In this document: in pieces, positions 1-12,791 of the stretch
How positions within the stretch are numbered: position 1 is the stretch's first letter
Layout: each line of letters starts with the position of its first letter
NCBI RefSeq assembly: GCF_036711975.1
Contig: NC_091975.1
Coordinates: 5,458,501 to 5,522,500 of the forward strand
From: Onthophagus taurus
Taxonomy: Eukaryota; Arthropoda; Insecta; Coleoptera; Scarabaeidae
Direction: 5' to 3'
DNA: 64,000 nucleotides
Program-made: the position numbers and the translations under genes
Notes under the pieces: model-generated
The model's input: the letters and a program-made list of their open reading frames with translations, nothing else
What the model was told of the DNA's origin: nothing
Database searches by the model: none

Positions 1-1290
1 ATTTACATATGGATTCAGAGTTTTTGGCATAAATGCATACATAATATTCTAACAAAAACCTAAACAATCGTTCTTTTTATATTTTTACATTGAAAAAAAT
101 AAAAACCTTTTAAGCATTGAAACCTAATTGATTGATCACATCGAAATCGGTCACAACTTCAAACGTCATGTAGTACTCTACCTTGTTCCATTCAATTACT
201 CAATCGAAACTTCGTGTTCTAGGAACGCCTCGAGCTTAATGAGGTCGTGTTAGAACATGTCAAGTCCTTTGATATAACCCCATTGGCAAACCAGGGAATA
301 AACTTGCAAGATGCTGCGGTAGGTGGTGAAGATTTTTAGAATGAAATCCTCTTATAGAACGTGCCGATCGATAAGACCCGATTCTGGACCAAACCCTATA
401 TCTATCTATATCCGCGAGAGAACTAGAAAGAGAGGGAATAAAATGGACAGGATGGTACCGGATTAGTTCTTTAAAGGTCGGCTAATTACATCTGTTTTCG
501 ACACTTGTTCCGAAACGACATTAAAACCAATTGTTCTTGGGCTAATTAAGTTGCCCTAAAATAAAAATTAAAGTTGTTTCTAAAATGTTTACTCCAAACA
601 ACAATATTGCACTTAAACTTCCGATTTGAAAGGCGAAATGTAAACTTTAATCGACTCGGCTGCCTGTCTCGCTGAGAGAAAAGATTGATGCTCGTAATAC
701 CGAGACGGAATCGAAATTCAATACGTATCACGTTATATTTTACAAACAGAGTAAGAATTCTAAGAAAATTCGCAAAACTTTTGTTTTAGAATTTATTATA
801 ATACTTATTATAATGTTAATTGAACTGAATAAGACTTGAAATGTTAATTATTGAACTAATAAAGCCCGATAAGATAATGATAAAATGTGTTCATATAAAT
901 AATACAATTTGACCATGGACAAAAAATAATATAGCAACAACAATAAAAATGTATTAAAATAAATTATAGGAGTTAGATATTTTACTTGACAACTTATACG
1001 GGATCATTTCGTGCGATAAACATACACAAATACACGAAAGCGTAAATAAGAATGCTAGAACAAGGATGCCTCCTCGTATTTTTAGGTCACCAGGGGCAAT
1101 ATTTATAGCGACAATGATATACGATTTTGCTGCCGCATTTTCTCTCTTCTACATCAACACTTTTTTTTCTTGTAAAGCTCGTAATATAACATATTACTAG
1201 CTAAAAAATTGCTTTTAAAACCAACATCTTTTAAAAAGCTTTTCATAAAATATTAAGAAGCGCAATTTTAATAGCAACATAAATAAGAAT
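1..1290. other. Noncoding, no gene recognised
   Basis: AT-rich sequence with only short chance reading frames. No conserved protein, RNA gene or clear repeat was recognised. It leads into the 21-bp repeat region. Confidence 0.5.
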
Positions 1291-1299
1291 CTTTATTTT

Positions 1300-1770
1300 T
1301 CTAGTATAATCTCGGCAAAATAGTATATACTGCCAACATATGTAGCATGGAAGACTGATTAGTGGTAATAGAAGTCATTGTTCTGATTGCTAAAGACTAG
1401 ATATTGCTACCAGAAGATTCGACACTGTTAACAAAAGACTGGATAGTAGTAAACTGCAAAATAGTAGAAATTGCTAATAGAAAACTAGATAATGCTACAG
1501 AACATTTCTTACTGCTTTCAGAAGACTACATCCAGCTGTCAGATGTCTACATGGTACTTACGAGCAACGAAATATTGCGCATGGAAAACTAGATACTACT
1601 AACACAAAGCTAGATTCTTAAAGAAGGCTGCTTATTGCTTGCAAAAAATTAAATACTGTCAGTGAATCCTGATCTGATCATTCGAGAGAAATCGCAGTGA
1701 GTAAAATACTATATAAGACTAGGAGAAGACTCAATACTAATAGAATACTGGATCTGATTCTAAAGCAGAC
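1300..1770 (+). repeat. Degenerate 21-bp tandem repeat, locus 1
   Basis: The stretch is built from about 20 copies of a degenerate unit resembling AGAAGACTAGATANTGCTAA, mostly 21 bp long and sometimes 20 or 25. Readable copies lie at about 1391-1600 (for example ACCAGAAGATTCGACACTG and AACAAAAGACTGGATAGT). Because 21 is a multiple of 3, one frame gives imperfect seven-residue units such as RRLDxAx, but stop codons interrupt it, so I do not call a gene. The same family occurs at 61,310-61,625 on the same strand. It may be a decayed minisatellite or the relic of a heptad-repeat coding sequence. Confidence 0.65.
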
Positions 1771-4700
1771 TACAATTTATTGATTCAAATTGACGAGGTT
1801 GGAATCATCAACACTCTAATTCCTGATAATATTATACTGAAATATCGAATAAACTTTAAGTTCAACTCATCGTTTTCCATTTACCGTAAAATGTTTCCCG
1901 ACACGGAGTTGCAACCGACCAGATTATTGGACGTCTGACTACTACATTCTGCAGGCATCTGTATCCTGCTTCGAAGCGAGTGCTACATTTTGAACATACA
2001 GTTACCATGCGAATTGCAATTGCACACTGTTGCCTTTAGCACTGCTCCACGACTCGCTGCCGAACGTAATGGGAGTATGCAAATGCAATAATAAAACTAG
2101 AATAAATAATCGTACCCGGTGTATCGCCGTGGGGGATTTTTGTGCAACGTTTTAACCGACAGTGGAAAACGAAATATCTACGAGGAGCATCTTCGATACG
2201 CCGCCCTCTGTTTAAGATGTATGTGCACAAAAGGATTTTCGTAAAGTTTAAAGGAGAAGATGGTTTTAACGAGATTCTTTGAACCTTTTGATCTTTTTAA
2301 AAATATGTTTTGTTCTGATTTTAAAGTAATATCGATGAGTCGTGATACAATTCTGAAATTCGTACATTGGTTGAACCGAAGCTCCTCTAATACATAATTC
2401 AATGGATGCTATCTTATCTATTTTCCGGGTTGCTCGGGTGTGCGGTGACAAACGTATTGTCTCTCTTGCAGTTAAGTTTCAATACACGGCGTACATTATC
2501 TATTTTCCGTGTTCTACTCTGTAGTATTTTCCGATACTACTTTTTTTTAACAAAAAGCTTTTCTCGGGGAATTTGGATTGTTTACCAAATAGTTTTTTTA
2601 AATGTGTTTGTAATTTAGGGTAGGTTTAGGATCATTAATCTCAATGCACAAAGTTTCTGGGCGTTTATTAATTAGATATAATTGGACGTCGCAAATAACT
2701 ATTATGGGTACTGTACCTGAAACTTGGTATCTAGCGTAACTTTTCGGCGGAAACTCCAGCTTTAAGCTCGGATTTACTGCACACAAACCAGTTACGAAGT
2801 TTCAAACAAAACGTAACACTCAGTTGTATGTATAATAGGTCACGTTTAAAGTCTTCTTTGTTCCGGGCATGTTTATATAATTATAAGTATCGTTAAAAAT
2901 TGACTCTAAATGAAACGTAGAAAATTTTCTACAAATAAATTGCTTTCCGATTTTTCCCTCTCGATCCCTTGAAAGATCTTGTTAAAAATAAACGAACTGT
3001 GCATGGAGGAATCAACCAATCTGAAAAACGCCCGAAGGGTTCCCAGACTTTTCAATAATGTTTCTTCCTACATCTCAAATCCGATTTTTTCTCCTTTTTT
3101 CCATGGATATAAATAAATGAAATGCCATTACTCTTTCACGAGTTTGTTTCCCAAAGCTAAATTAACATGTTTTTGCACACACCATAGTCATTCGTGACTA
3201 ACAACGACGGTGTATAGTCAATATCTATTAATATCGTATCAGTACAAGCTCGGAATGATTGATTGCGCATCGAGGGGTGATTCGATTTTAATTTTTATGG
3301 CGTCTAGTCCCCAAGTAAACAAGAAACCCCCTTTTATTATTACTACTTCACATAAACCCAACGATCTATAAATAAAACGATTTTTGTTAAGTGTGTCGAT
3401 GGTATAAATAAATCCTTCAATGGAACGAAGCGGAAAAAAGGACGACGAACCCAATGATTTATGTCAACGTGATGTATTCGCAAAGTTATAAATTAACGTC
3501 TTTTCCAACACCATTAATAAGGGAGGAAATTGTGGCTATTGTTAATGAACAAAAAAGGGACTCAAGAGGTCGTTAGTTTACTCGCGATACATTCCCATAA
3601 TAATAGCCTATTAACTTTTTTTTTACAAACTATATTTAGATTATTTTTAAGGTAATACCCACAATTATCCGAGCTAATCAGTTTAATTAATTAGCCAATA
3701 TATCACAACAAATACCCATATTAATATAAACGACGTTATCGCAACTGAGCCGGTCCGAGCAAGGTTTATAAATTAGACTCACGAAGCTTTAATTTTCCGA
3801 AATAGAAACTATGATAAACTGTTACGTTCAAATTAAGACCACGTAATCCTTAAGAAATAAGGGAAAATCGGGTTATCGGTAATTTATTATCGCCACACTT
3901 AATGAAGGTATGAATTCGAAATGGAAGAAATAGTCTTCAACGATTCCGACCTCCCCGGGAATACGAAAATGGTCAAATGCTGTATAATACGGCTGTAATT
4001 GGAGGTTATGAGCAGAAAACCGTTTTTGTATTAAACCGGAGGCGGCGTGTTTAAACCGTGGGGTAGAATTTTGTTCGTAGTTGAGCTTTAGTTTCTCGAC
4101 GAGTGAAAAAGACGAGGGGATGTTGGAAATTGACCTCCTGACCGAGTTTTAACCCTCGAAATTTATGCGACGCTTACTTTGTCTTACCACATAAAGAATA
4201 AGACGGTATTTTATGTGGTTTAGATTTTGAGTTAAAAAATCGTTTTTTTTGTTGAAAACGGTTTCGAAATTTCAAGTCTGTTGAGTTATTTATATCAACG
4301 ATGAGTTGTTCAATTCCGACATATCAGGTTTGATGTATTAACGATTTAGAATATTTTTTATATAAAACGTTTTCTTTCATCACATTTAATTATAGAATTA
4401 AAAAACTTTGGCTTTTCAGCGATGTATTTGCTTCAAATTAGTTACGATTTCCAACTTTTTTATAGTCTATTGACTTTTCCTTCGTATAAATATTCATTCA
4501 AGTTCCTTGCGACTTCCGAGTAGTCTTATCAAACATCCACTTGGATCGAATTCGTAAATAAACTTCCACAATTAATTAAGAGAGATTTAAGAGAAACAGA
4601 GAAATCGGGAATTTCATGGCAAAGTAAAATTTAGGTCAACTCCCACGCGTTTGGAGACTACGTCTAGACTGTAGGTAGAAGTGGTAGCTTTAGCAACCGT

Positions 4701-7700
4701 TCAATTATTTGCGCAGCTTTCTAGGGATTATTTTAGAGTTACACGAGAAATGATCCACCCTGAAATGCAAATTGAACACTGGAAAACGTTATCAACGTTA
4801 TATTGATATATTCCACCCAACATTCGGTGTTCTTGGTTACTTTGACGTAATGACATCGATGTTGTTGTCCACTTGACGACCGAGTTTCTCCCGTGAATAT
4901 TTTAGATTCGCCTTTAAACATGGCATGTCCCAGTAGTATGTCATTTAAGTTTTAGTGTGTTTTTGTGATAACTTTGATCACGAAGGACGATTTTTTTATT
5001 AAATAAAAGAGACACCATTTGAAGGGGAAGGAACATGTGTTGCCACCAATATAAATGTCGTGGCATGAGTCGGTCTGGCGTTAGCGAAATTAGGAAGTTC
5101 GGGATGTCGACGTAGCCGTATCGATCGTATAGTATAAGATTACTCGAGGAAAGAAAAGAAAATTCTGGAAAGTTGTAAGTAGGTGAGGAAAATTATCTCG
5201 TATTTCATTTTCTTTTAAAATTGAAATAATTGTAAGCACGAGAAATAGAATTTATCTACCTTTTCGACAACACAAAACATTTCGTAGAAGAGGTTTTATC
5301 TATAGCATAGAGGACTAAACCACGTTGAGCAGATAATAATTATCTTTTTTGCGATAACCAACAAATACACATTTCCGAATAAAGCATCGAGCGAATAAAA
5401 CCTTTCAAGTTGGAAATTATTAATAAAAGCAATCGATTCTACAGACGATTTTGGCAAACCACAAATACAAGTAGGTCGCGATTTCTCGTGACTGACTGGG
5501 TTCTTAAGAAATAAATTTCAGAACGATCACTGAATTATTACTAAAGCCTTATAAACGGAATATACTCGCCGTTGCAAGCGCACTTATAGAAATTAATCAG
5601 GTTGCGCGTGGTATCCGAACAGATATCCGGCACTCCATCCGGATTCTAGCTCAATCGAATCGATCGTTAGTTCCATTAATGTGAAACGTATGTAATCAGG
5701 CACTGAGTGCTTGAATACATTTCAATAATGTTTAGAAATCCAGCCGGTAAACTTGAAAACCAGTCTAGCTCACCCAATAATTGCTTGATTCTTATTTCAA
5801 TTCCACAGCGTTTCCAACTTTGTTCCGGTACATTACATTTGGCTTCGCTTTATCCCAGATGTGATTCTTTCATTACCACTTTCCTATATACGGAGCAGTT
5901 AGAGAAGCTCAGTTAAACGTTTTCAGCCGCTATTAACTCCTACACAATGGCCTCACTGTTTGACGACCACTTCAAAGGAAAACGCTAATAGGCGTTCAAC
6001 CTGACCTTCTTACTTTCACCATTTTCTTCATTTAACTAAAAATTATAAGCAGCTATAATAGTAATTTGAACTTTAAAACCAATTAACTTCGATTGTCTTA
6101 TCTTGACAAGGCGATGACATTAATTACAGTGAGCGTTTTAGTGCAACTAGACAACAACTAATCAAAATGCATGAAACGTTTGCACACGAACAATTATAAA
6201 CGTCACAGGTTTTCACATCGTCGTGAAACAAGAAATTAATCGAATTACGACAGACCCAAATGATTTGAGTTTTTATTGTATTAAAAAAACTTTTTAAGTT
6301 GCGTTGAAATTTCTTGATAAACATTTGAAACAAACTCGGGAATATTTTAGGACTTGCTCGTAGCAGCATAAAAGTTCTAATGGGTGTCTTTACTGGGCAC
6401 TGCCAATTAACTTATGCCACTACCTTGCTGTTAATCGTATTCTCGATTTTTGGGTCGCAGTTTATCTCCTCAAAGGATCTGGATGACTTTTCACCGAGCA
6501 AGACATTAAGGTTCGTCAAAAGCATTGGTGAAATTTGATAATGTTATCTATCGGAGTATAATAGATCTTTAAGGTGGTGCATTTATGAAATGTAATGTAA
6601 TGTAGATGCTAATTAATTAAAGCTAGTAGCTACAAAACGTATAAAAAAGCAACTTGACTATCCAAACTGAATGATACGATATAAGAATGTTACATCCAAA
6701 GGCTTCAAAGTGTCCCGATCTCTTTGGATTTAGTAAAACAATAAGCTGTAGGAAACCGTAAAGGACAAGATTAGCTCGAAACACCAGTTTGAACAAGCAC
6801 AATTGAAATTAGAAAACCAGAAAAGCAAATACCGATTCGCTACATTTCATGCATTTTCAAAAGATACTTAAAGTTAAGTCATGCTTCATTTGGAACTTAA
6901 AGACTGGATGTTTTCGAAGATATATACTTCTCACAAATAGGACATAATTATGTATTTTTAATATTGGTTTTTTTGGCAAGTCAGTAAAAGGAGGATATGG
7001 AAATGTGGCAAACTATCACAAAAACTGAGTACTTTAAACGATTAAATTGATGGATTTATCAAATATTCAGAATTAATTGCAAAACAAAGCTAAAATATAT
7101 CATGTCCATAAAACCGATGGAAATCGATAAATCCGTTCACAGAAACCGTAGTTATAGATTGACTATGTAAATATAGACGTAGAGTTCAATGTTCATGATG
7201 GTCGTAATCGGGCACATTCATGAGCTTAAAGTTAGTTCACTCTCGTGATTGAAACTAAGCTTCTCTGGTCGACATGCTAATTATGTTGTTACCAAGCCAA
7301 TACTAACTAGTGTACGTTTTATGTGATATTAATCCTAATCCCTATACCGTCCCAGACTGATAATCGGACGCTGGCAGACGCTATGTTTAAGTGAAACGTG
7401 ACAGTTCGTAAAGCATGGAATAATAATTCATGTTCTATACCATATATTTTTACATAATATATCAAATGCGTCAAACTTTGTATTATGGTTTATCGGTTTT
7501 ATGAATTTAATAAGGGTTTAAATTTACTTTTCCATTCTAGAACCTTGAGTAAATATTTAAGAGCACAATTGGACTAAGAATTTCATTCCATCATTGTAAG
7601 CCTCATACATATAATTAACTATGTATACGATAATAAAATAAATTGCCTATTTATGTGTTGTGTGGCAGTTTCGTGAGCGAATAAATTTTAATAAAATTAG

Positions 7701-7989
7701 TGTTGGCGAATGCGTGATGATTAAAAATATCAAAAAATAAGGGTTATTCTATCGATTTGCAGTCTAAATGATGTGTGTGAACGAATCTCGGAAGTTAACC
7801 TTTGATCTTGAATCTCGGGCCCTCGTCCTTGCTCCGTTTGGCTCAGTTTCAAGAGTCGCGAGCCGGCGCTAGGTCTAACCTAGCTAAACAAGACGTGTTT
7901 AGGTTATGTTTAGACCGAGTCATAGCTCCTTCAATTTTATTTGAATTCTATTTGAACGCAATGGAACCAGTTGAACCGGTTTAACCGGA
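1771..7989. other. Noncoding, no gene recognised
   Basis: About 6 kb of mainly AT-rich DNA. The open frames are all under about 80 codons, lack recognisable domains and do not assemble with splice sites into a known protein. No tRNA, transposon ends or tandem arrays were seen. Short GC-richer patches occur at about 3,940-4,160 and 7,800-7,990. Distant regulatory DNA of a neighbouring gene is possible but unproven. Confidence 0.45.
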
Positions 7990-8400
7990 ATTGGCATGCA
8001 CTAACCTGTAACGCTCAGTAGCGACATCATGCGGCGAGAACGCACCGCCGCCGTGCGAGTTGCAGCAGCAGGCCCGTATCCAGGTTAGCTGGCGCGAGCG
8101 TGCACTACTGACACTTGTGATCGGTGCGACGAAACGACCAGGTTGCGACGGGTCATAGCGGATGACCGGCGTTCGGTTGTTTCACGGACGCGGGGCCGAC
8201 GGCCGGTTGAGCAGAACTGACGAGGGCGCCATCATCAGAGCGTCGAAATCGCGACCGTCGCCGCCAGTGACGTCATCTCTATGGCAACACCCCGACGTAG
8301 GCGCCTGCACCCGCAGTCCCACCACTGCGCAAGCTCAACCCTCCACAGAACGTCGCGACGCCGAAGCTTTACGAGAGCTTTCATATCGTTCAAGATTTGA
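7990..8400. promoter_or_regulatory. GC-rich block with CRE and X-box-like sites
   Basis: About 400 bp of GC- and CpG-rich DNA stands out against AT-rich flanks. It contains a perfect CRE palindrome TGACGTCA at 8268-8275. Overlapping its last base is ATCTCTATGGCAAC (8275-8288), which fits the RFX X-box consensus RYYNYY-N(1-3)-RRNRAC. A 99-codon frame at 8162-8461 runs through it but has no recognisable domain and is probably a by-product of GC content. I infer a promoter or enhancer, possibly of a gene whose coding exons lie outside the window. Confidence 0.4.
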
Positions 8401-10860
8401 AGCGTGTCATATCTTTTATATAAAAATTATAGAAAGATTTACGGATCGATTTACATACTAAAGCTTGTAATATCAAATATAAGCTTTTGATGAATAAACT
8501 TTATGATAAAATTAGAAATGACCATTTGGTCTTACTAATTTTAATGTTGCCTCACAAAAATGAGTCAAACGGTTGAGATGAGATGAGATGGTTCCATTGA
8601 TCCCAGTACTTCAAACAGTCTATTAGTCCGATGGAATCATACTCCCTCCTGCATGAAACACATATTTTCGAATCTAAAATTTTGAAATATCCTTCGTCAC
8701 ATTGCATCACACATTGTATCATTCTCAAAATGCTGCATATGTAAAAATGGACACTGTTAGTCAGGCATTAGCAAATTCGCCAAGTCATGAACAGCAACTT
8801 CTTGAGTACAACCAGATCAGAAGACTCAAGAGAGGTACTCTATTGGACCTATAAGGTCATTTTCTAATCTACATGCACTACATCTTGCCCAAATTTGGTA
8901 TATATAAAATATGATCACCCAGGAACTTAAAATTTGGTACCACCCAACATCAAACAATTTTAATGCTTTTGGAGAAAACAAATTTTTCCTTAAACTCAGC
9001 TTCAACAAACGTTGACTTAACTCGATAATTTTAATACATATGTAAAATTGAAAGAGGGAAAAATCTAGATACTTTATAAATAATTGATTAATTAAAAAGC
9101 ACTTTATAAAGTTCATTAGAGTTTTTAAAACTAAATATGAAAACACCTCGTTTGAAAGCTTTTCTGTTAATTTACATATTGATGGGTAAATTAATTATTT
9201 TGGAGTGTTTATACTTGTTATGTTGTGTTATTAGAATTGAATGTGGCCCTCAGTACAATGATACTACCCACATATACGAACGGTGTTATTGTTGCAATTA
9301 GATTGCAAATTATAACGGAATCACTCTCACACTATTGTTATGCATCATAACACGGTAATATTGAATTTACAAGATTTCAAGGACATGTTACTAGAATACA
9401 TTAGTAATATTTTCCATTATTCATCAAACAATGCAAAAAGATTAACTTAAGAAGTCTTATTTAACAAGACCCTTAGAAATTTTAAAGTTCATTTAAAGAA
9501 AATTTATTGTATAAAGCGTCAAGTTTGATGGAGAAGTCCTTTACTCGTTAAAATTTTTAGAGTATCTACTCAAGAGTGCCGAGCAATTGTGAATCGGTTA
9601 CGGTGGCTTCGGTGGCCACGTGAACTTTTAAAAACAGCGATGACTTCTCAAAGACTCCTTTTCGTTTCGAGGCGGAAATTCTGAACTTGGTCCATTCTCG
9701 ATGTCGTCCATTAAATCGAGAGGTGGGCGGGCTAAGTGCTGACAAAAGCCGTAAATTTCTAAGTTTCAATGTCTTCGAGATTTTTACTTCTACATTGTTC
9801 TGCGTAATTTAGATTGTGTTCGGATTTCGAACGAAAACAAACCTAATTGATATTTTCCAAGTCACATCAAGTAGATATATTCAAGCAGCAGGTATGTAGG
9901 TGTAAGTATATTTTATGAAGCTGTTTATCACTTTAGTGGTTTAGTTTGTATGAAACTAACACTGTAGCAATTTCCTGCTTGGTCGCGTGATTCCGGCAAA
10001 TTTTAACACGCTTCGACTCGAACCATTACCTTCCGCCCTCGTTAAACAAATAACCAACCGCAGTACTGAAATGCGCACGGCAACTGTGGTTTCTTTGAGA
10101 TAGAATCCTTTAGCGTATGTTAATGCACCAACCAAAGTTCTATCTTCATATCATCGGTATATCAATGCATATGTAGTAGTAGTCTGTAATGACACCTAAA
10201 ACAGCCGCAACTTATTTGCTAGGTCAGGAGATGAGCTTTCGGCGAGGGGTGTACAGGTGTACAATTGTAGGGCACCGGGTACGCATGCCCCTTTACGTGC
10301 AACTGCAAGCCAGCAGCCACCCGTTTGGAGGTCACGGGTCAATGGCCCCTATAAGCCTGCAACCCATACTTAGACCAGATCAATAAGTCTATTTCTTGCA
10401 TTATTCAATCCTGTAACACCACCGTTTCAGTCAAATTATATTTTTGGAACGATTGAGTCAAAAGAAGCAGTTTATTAAAACTTAAAAATAAAGACATAAA
10501 TAAAACCACACATTTTAAACGCAATAAATACCACCTAGATACTTTTAAACTTTAATAAGGAAACGATCAAAATTTATATTCGTCGTAAAATGTCTTATTT
10601 CACAATTTGAGAGTTCGTTGACTCGATGTAACTCGATATTACTCCATTTGGCATTGTGTATGCGCTAAATGGCATGCAACAGTGCCTCTTCATGTCCCTT
10701 TTGTGAGTTTCAATGCTTACCACTCGTATTTGCATTTCTATCATGTTCATCCATCCAAACTAATGTAATCAATAGCGTTATTTTGAGTGGTTAATATGAT
10801 TTAAACGATTTTAAATGTTGAAATAAACATGATATTTAATGCTATACATTTATTTTATTC
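8401..10860. other. Noncoding, no gene recognised
   Basis: Mostly AT-rich. A microsatellite-like GAGAT run lies at about 8576-8590. A 106-codon minus-strand frame at 8826-9146 contains GWYQILSSWVIIFYIY, weakly reminiscent of a LINE reverse transcriptase motif, but too weak to call. A GC-richer patch at 10,190-10,380 has an open frame with no recognised homology. Confidence 0.4.
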
Positions 10861-12791
10861 TTAATTTGCTTTATTTAATTTAAAATTTATTAATTCAAGC
10901 ATAAACACTAAAATAGATAATACATAACCAATTAATAAAATTAAGAAAGCACTTAAATATAACGTTATGTGAACTTGATCTGTACTTTTTCGAATCGCAC
11001 TGTTATCTTGAGCGTTTTTAATTGACCACAAACCCCCGGTTGAAATTTGAAATTTAATCCAACCCGAAATAATTCCAGCTTAAATATAAAAAAAAATTTT
11101 TGTATCATAAACAAATTTTAAAGTTACTTACCATCTCTTAATCTAAGTTTATACATATTTATAGGAAAAGTGAATGGAGTTCCTTTGGGTAATGGCCACC
11201 CATGAGGAATCACAATCAAAGGTTTACCCACTGTTCTTAAATTAGCAAATTCGTAGTTTAGTTTTTTGTGTGGACCGATTAAATCAGGACATTCAATTTG
11301 GCTGTGGTATTTTGTGTAACCAAATTCGTCGAATAAAGCAGCTTTGTGGGTTAAGGTGTAATTTAGGACCGGGCATAATCCTTTAATGTAAACAGTGTTT
11401 TCTGCAGCTTTCCTCATTGTTCGATCCGTCGATTGGTGCTGATAAAATTCTTTAATCGCATCTTCTAAAACTCCATCTACGGTTATTTCATAACCGTCAT
11501 CGAGGATTCTTTGTACACTCGTCGGTTCTTGATGAGGTGGTTTAATAAAAAGTGAAGCTAATTTAGCCCGGTAATAAGTCGCGATACAAATTGAAACAAA
11601 CCACCACGTTAGGTGTAAAGCAGAAAGAATTTGTTGGTTGTTAAAATAATTTTGTTTCATTGTTACAACTTGTTCTAGCAAAGCGTTTAAAGTTCCAATT
11701 AGACTATTATAAAAACTAATTTTTAAGCCAATTAAAAAAAAAGTTAATAAAGCAATAACAATTACAACAAATATTATAAAAACCCATAACTCCCATTGAA
11801 ATGGAAAAAAGAACATAAATAAATAAGAAAAAACTCCTACTTTATAAATATATAAATAAGTATATCCTTCGCTGATATGAGACATTGTAAAAGTTGCTTT
11901 TAACACTCTACTGTAAGTTCTTGTTATGCCACCTACAACAAAATCAACTCTTTTTTCGACGACTTTCTCAAAAATAAATCCATGAGACTCCCCCGGATAA
12001 GTTACAAGTTTATACGTGAAGTTCATTCGATCCGAAAGTACTTGTAAAAGCACAGCTTCAACGCCGTAGGCATTTTTGCAAACTTTAACCCGATCCGGGC
12101 CCAAAGATAAATCCGCTTCCTCGTATTCAAAACAGAAAATGTACGGGAAATAATTAATGAAACCAACGTGTAATAAATGACCTTGTAAATTATCAAACTT
12201 TTTAGGTAAAAGTAATTTTTTATCTACTTCAACATAACTTTTATTAGTTGTTTCTAACACATCTCGGATTCCTCCACCTTTAATCGAGTAAAATAAAGTT
12301 GAATTTAACGTGATTAAATCGTAATTTCTTAAATCTAGAATTAAAACGTTTCCGATTATTTTATGATCGCCCATTTTAACCCATTTCTCAACATCGTCGT
12401 CGTTGTAATTTTTCTCGTACAAAAATAACAAAACGACGTCATTTACGGCCATCCTTCCGGGTTCTTTCGAGAAACGTTCGAATTTAAAAATGTCGTTCAT
12501 CACCACCAAATTTAAAAATCTCTCTCCAAACTGTCTTACGATATTCTCTTTTCCATCAGAATCGTAATTATAAACCAACATAGTTTGATGAACGTTTAGT
12601 TCGAAAATTTTATAAATCGAATTAACACGAAAAAAGCTTTCATTTTCAGTATGAAAAACAAAAGTAAAATATTCGTACGTTTTTAAAAGGTTGCCGATGT
12701 AGTTCGATTGTAATTCGGGGAATAATGTGGTCGAAATGTTTTGGGGTTGAGCTGAAATTTGTTGGAACAATAAAACTGTAACTATATACAT
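10861..12791 (-). CDS. Divergent ionotropic receptor (IR family)
   Basis: Two exons: 12791-11132 and 11078-10861 (donor GTAAGT, 53-bp intron), 625 residues. Members of this family are variant ionotropic glutamate receptors that form ligand-gated cation channels in sensory neurons. The architecture is visible: a short hydrophobic N-terminus that could be a signal peptide, an extracellular region with N-glycosylation motifs, ligand-binding lobe S1 (about 205-315), TM1 (about 332-356), a pore-loop region (about 366-382), TM2 (about 391-413), lobe S2 (about 420-585) and TM3 (about 591-615), which lies in the second exon. Sequence is well conserved around ATYYRAKLASLFIKPP after TM2. Without the last exon the protein would lack TM3, which supports the splice. 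I cannot assign a subfamily or ligand. It is the only IR gene in the window. Confidence 0.85.

Noticed and set aside
3310-3360. Shared GTAAACAA plus TTTATTATTAC pattern with about 46,650-46,700
   Set aside because: Matches of this length are expected by chance among AT-rich sequences in a 64-kb window, and the spacing differs.
8826-9146. Possible LINE reverse transcriptase remnant (GWYQILSSWVIIFYIY on the minus strand)
   Set aside because: Only one motif is loosely similar and the neighbouring catalytic motifs are not found.
10189-10386. 65-codon frame in a GC-richer patch
   Set aside because: No recognisable protein; the composition alone can explain it.
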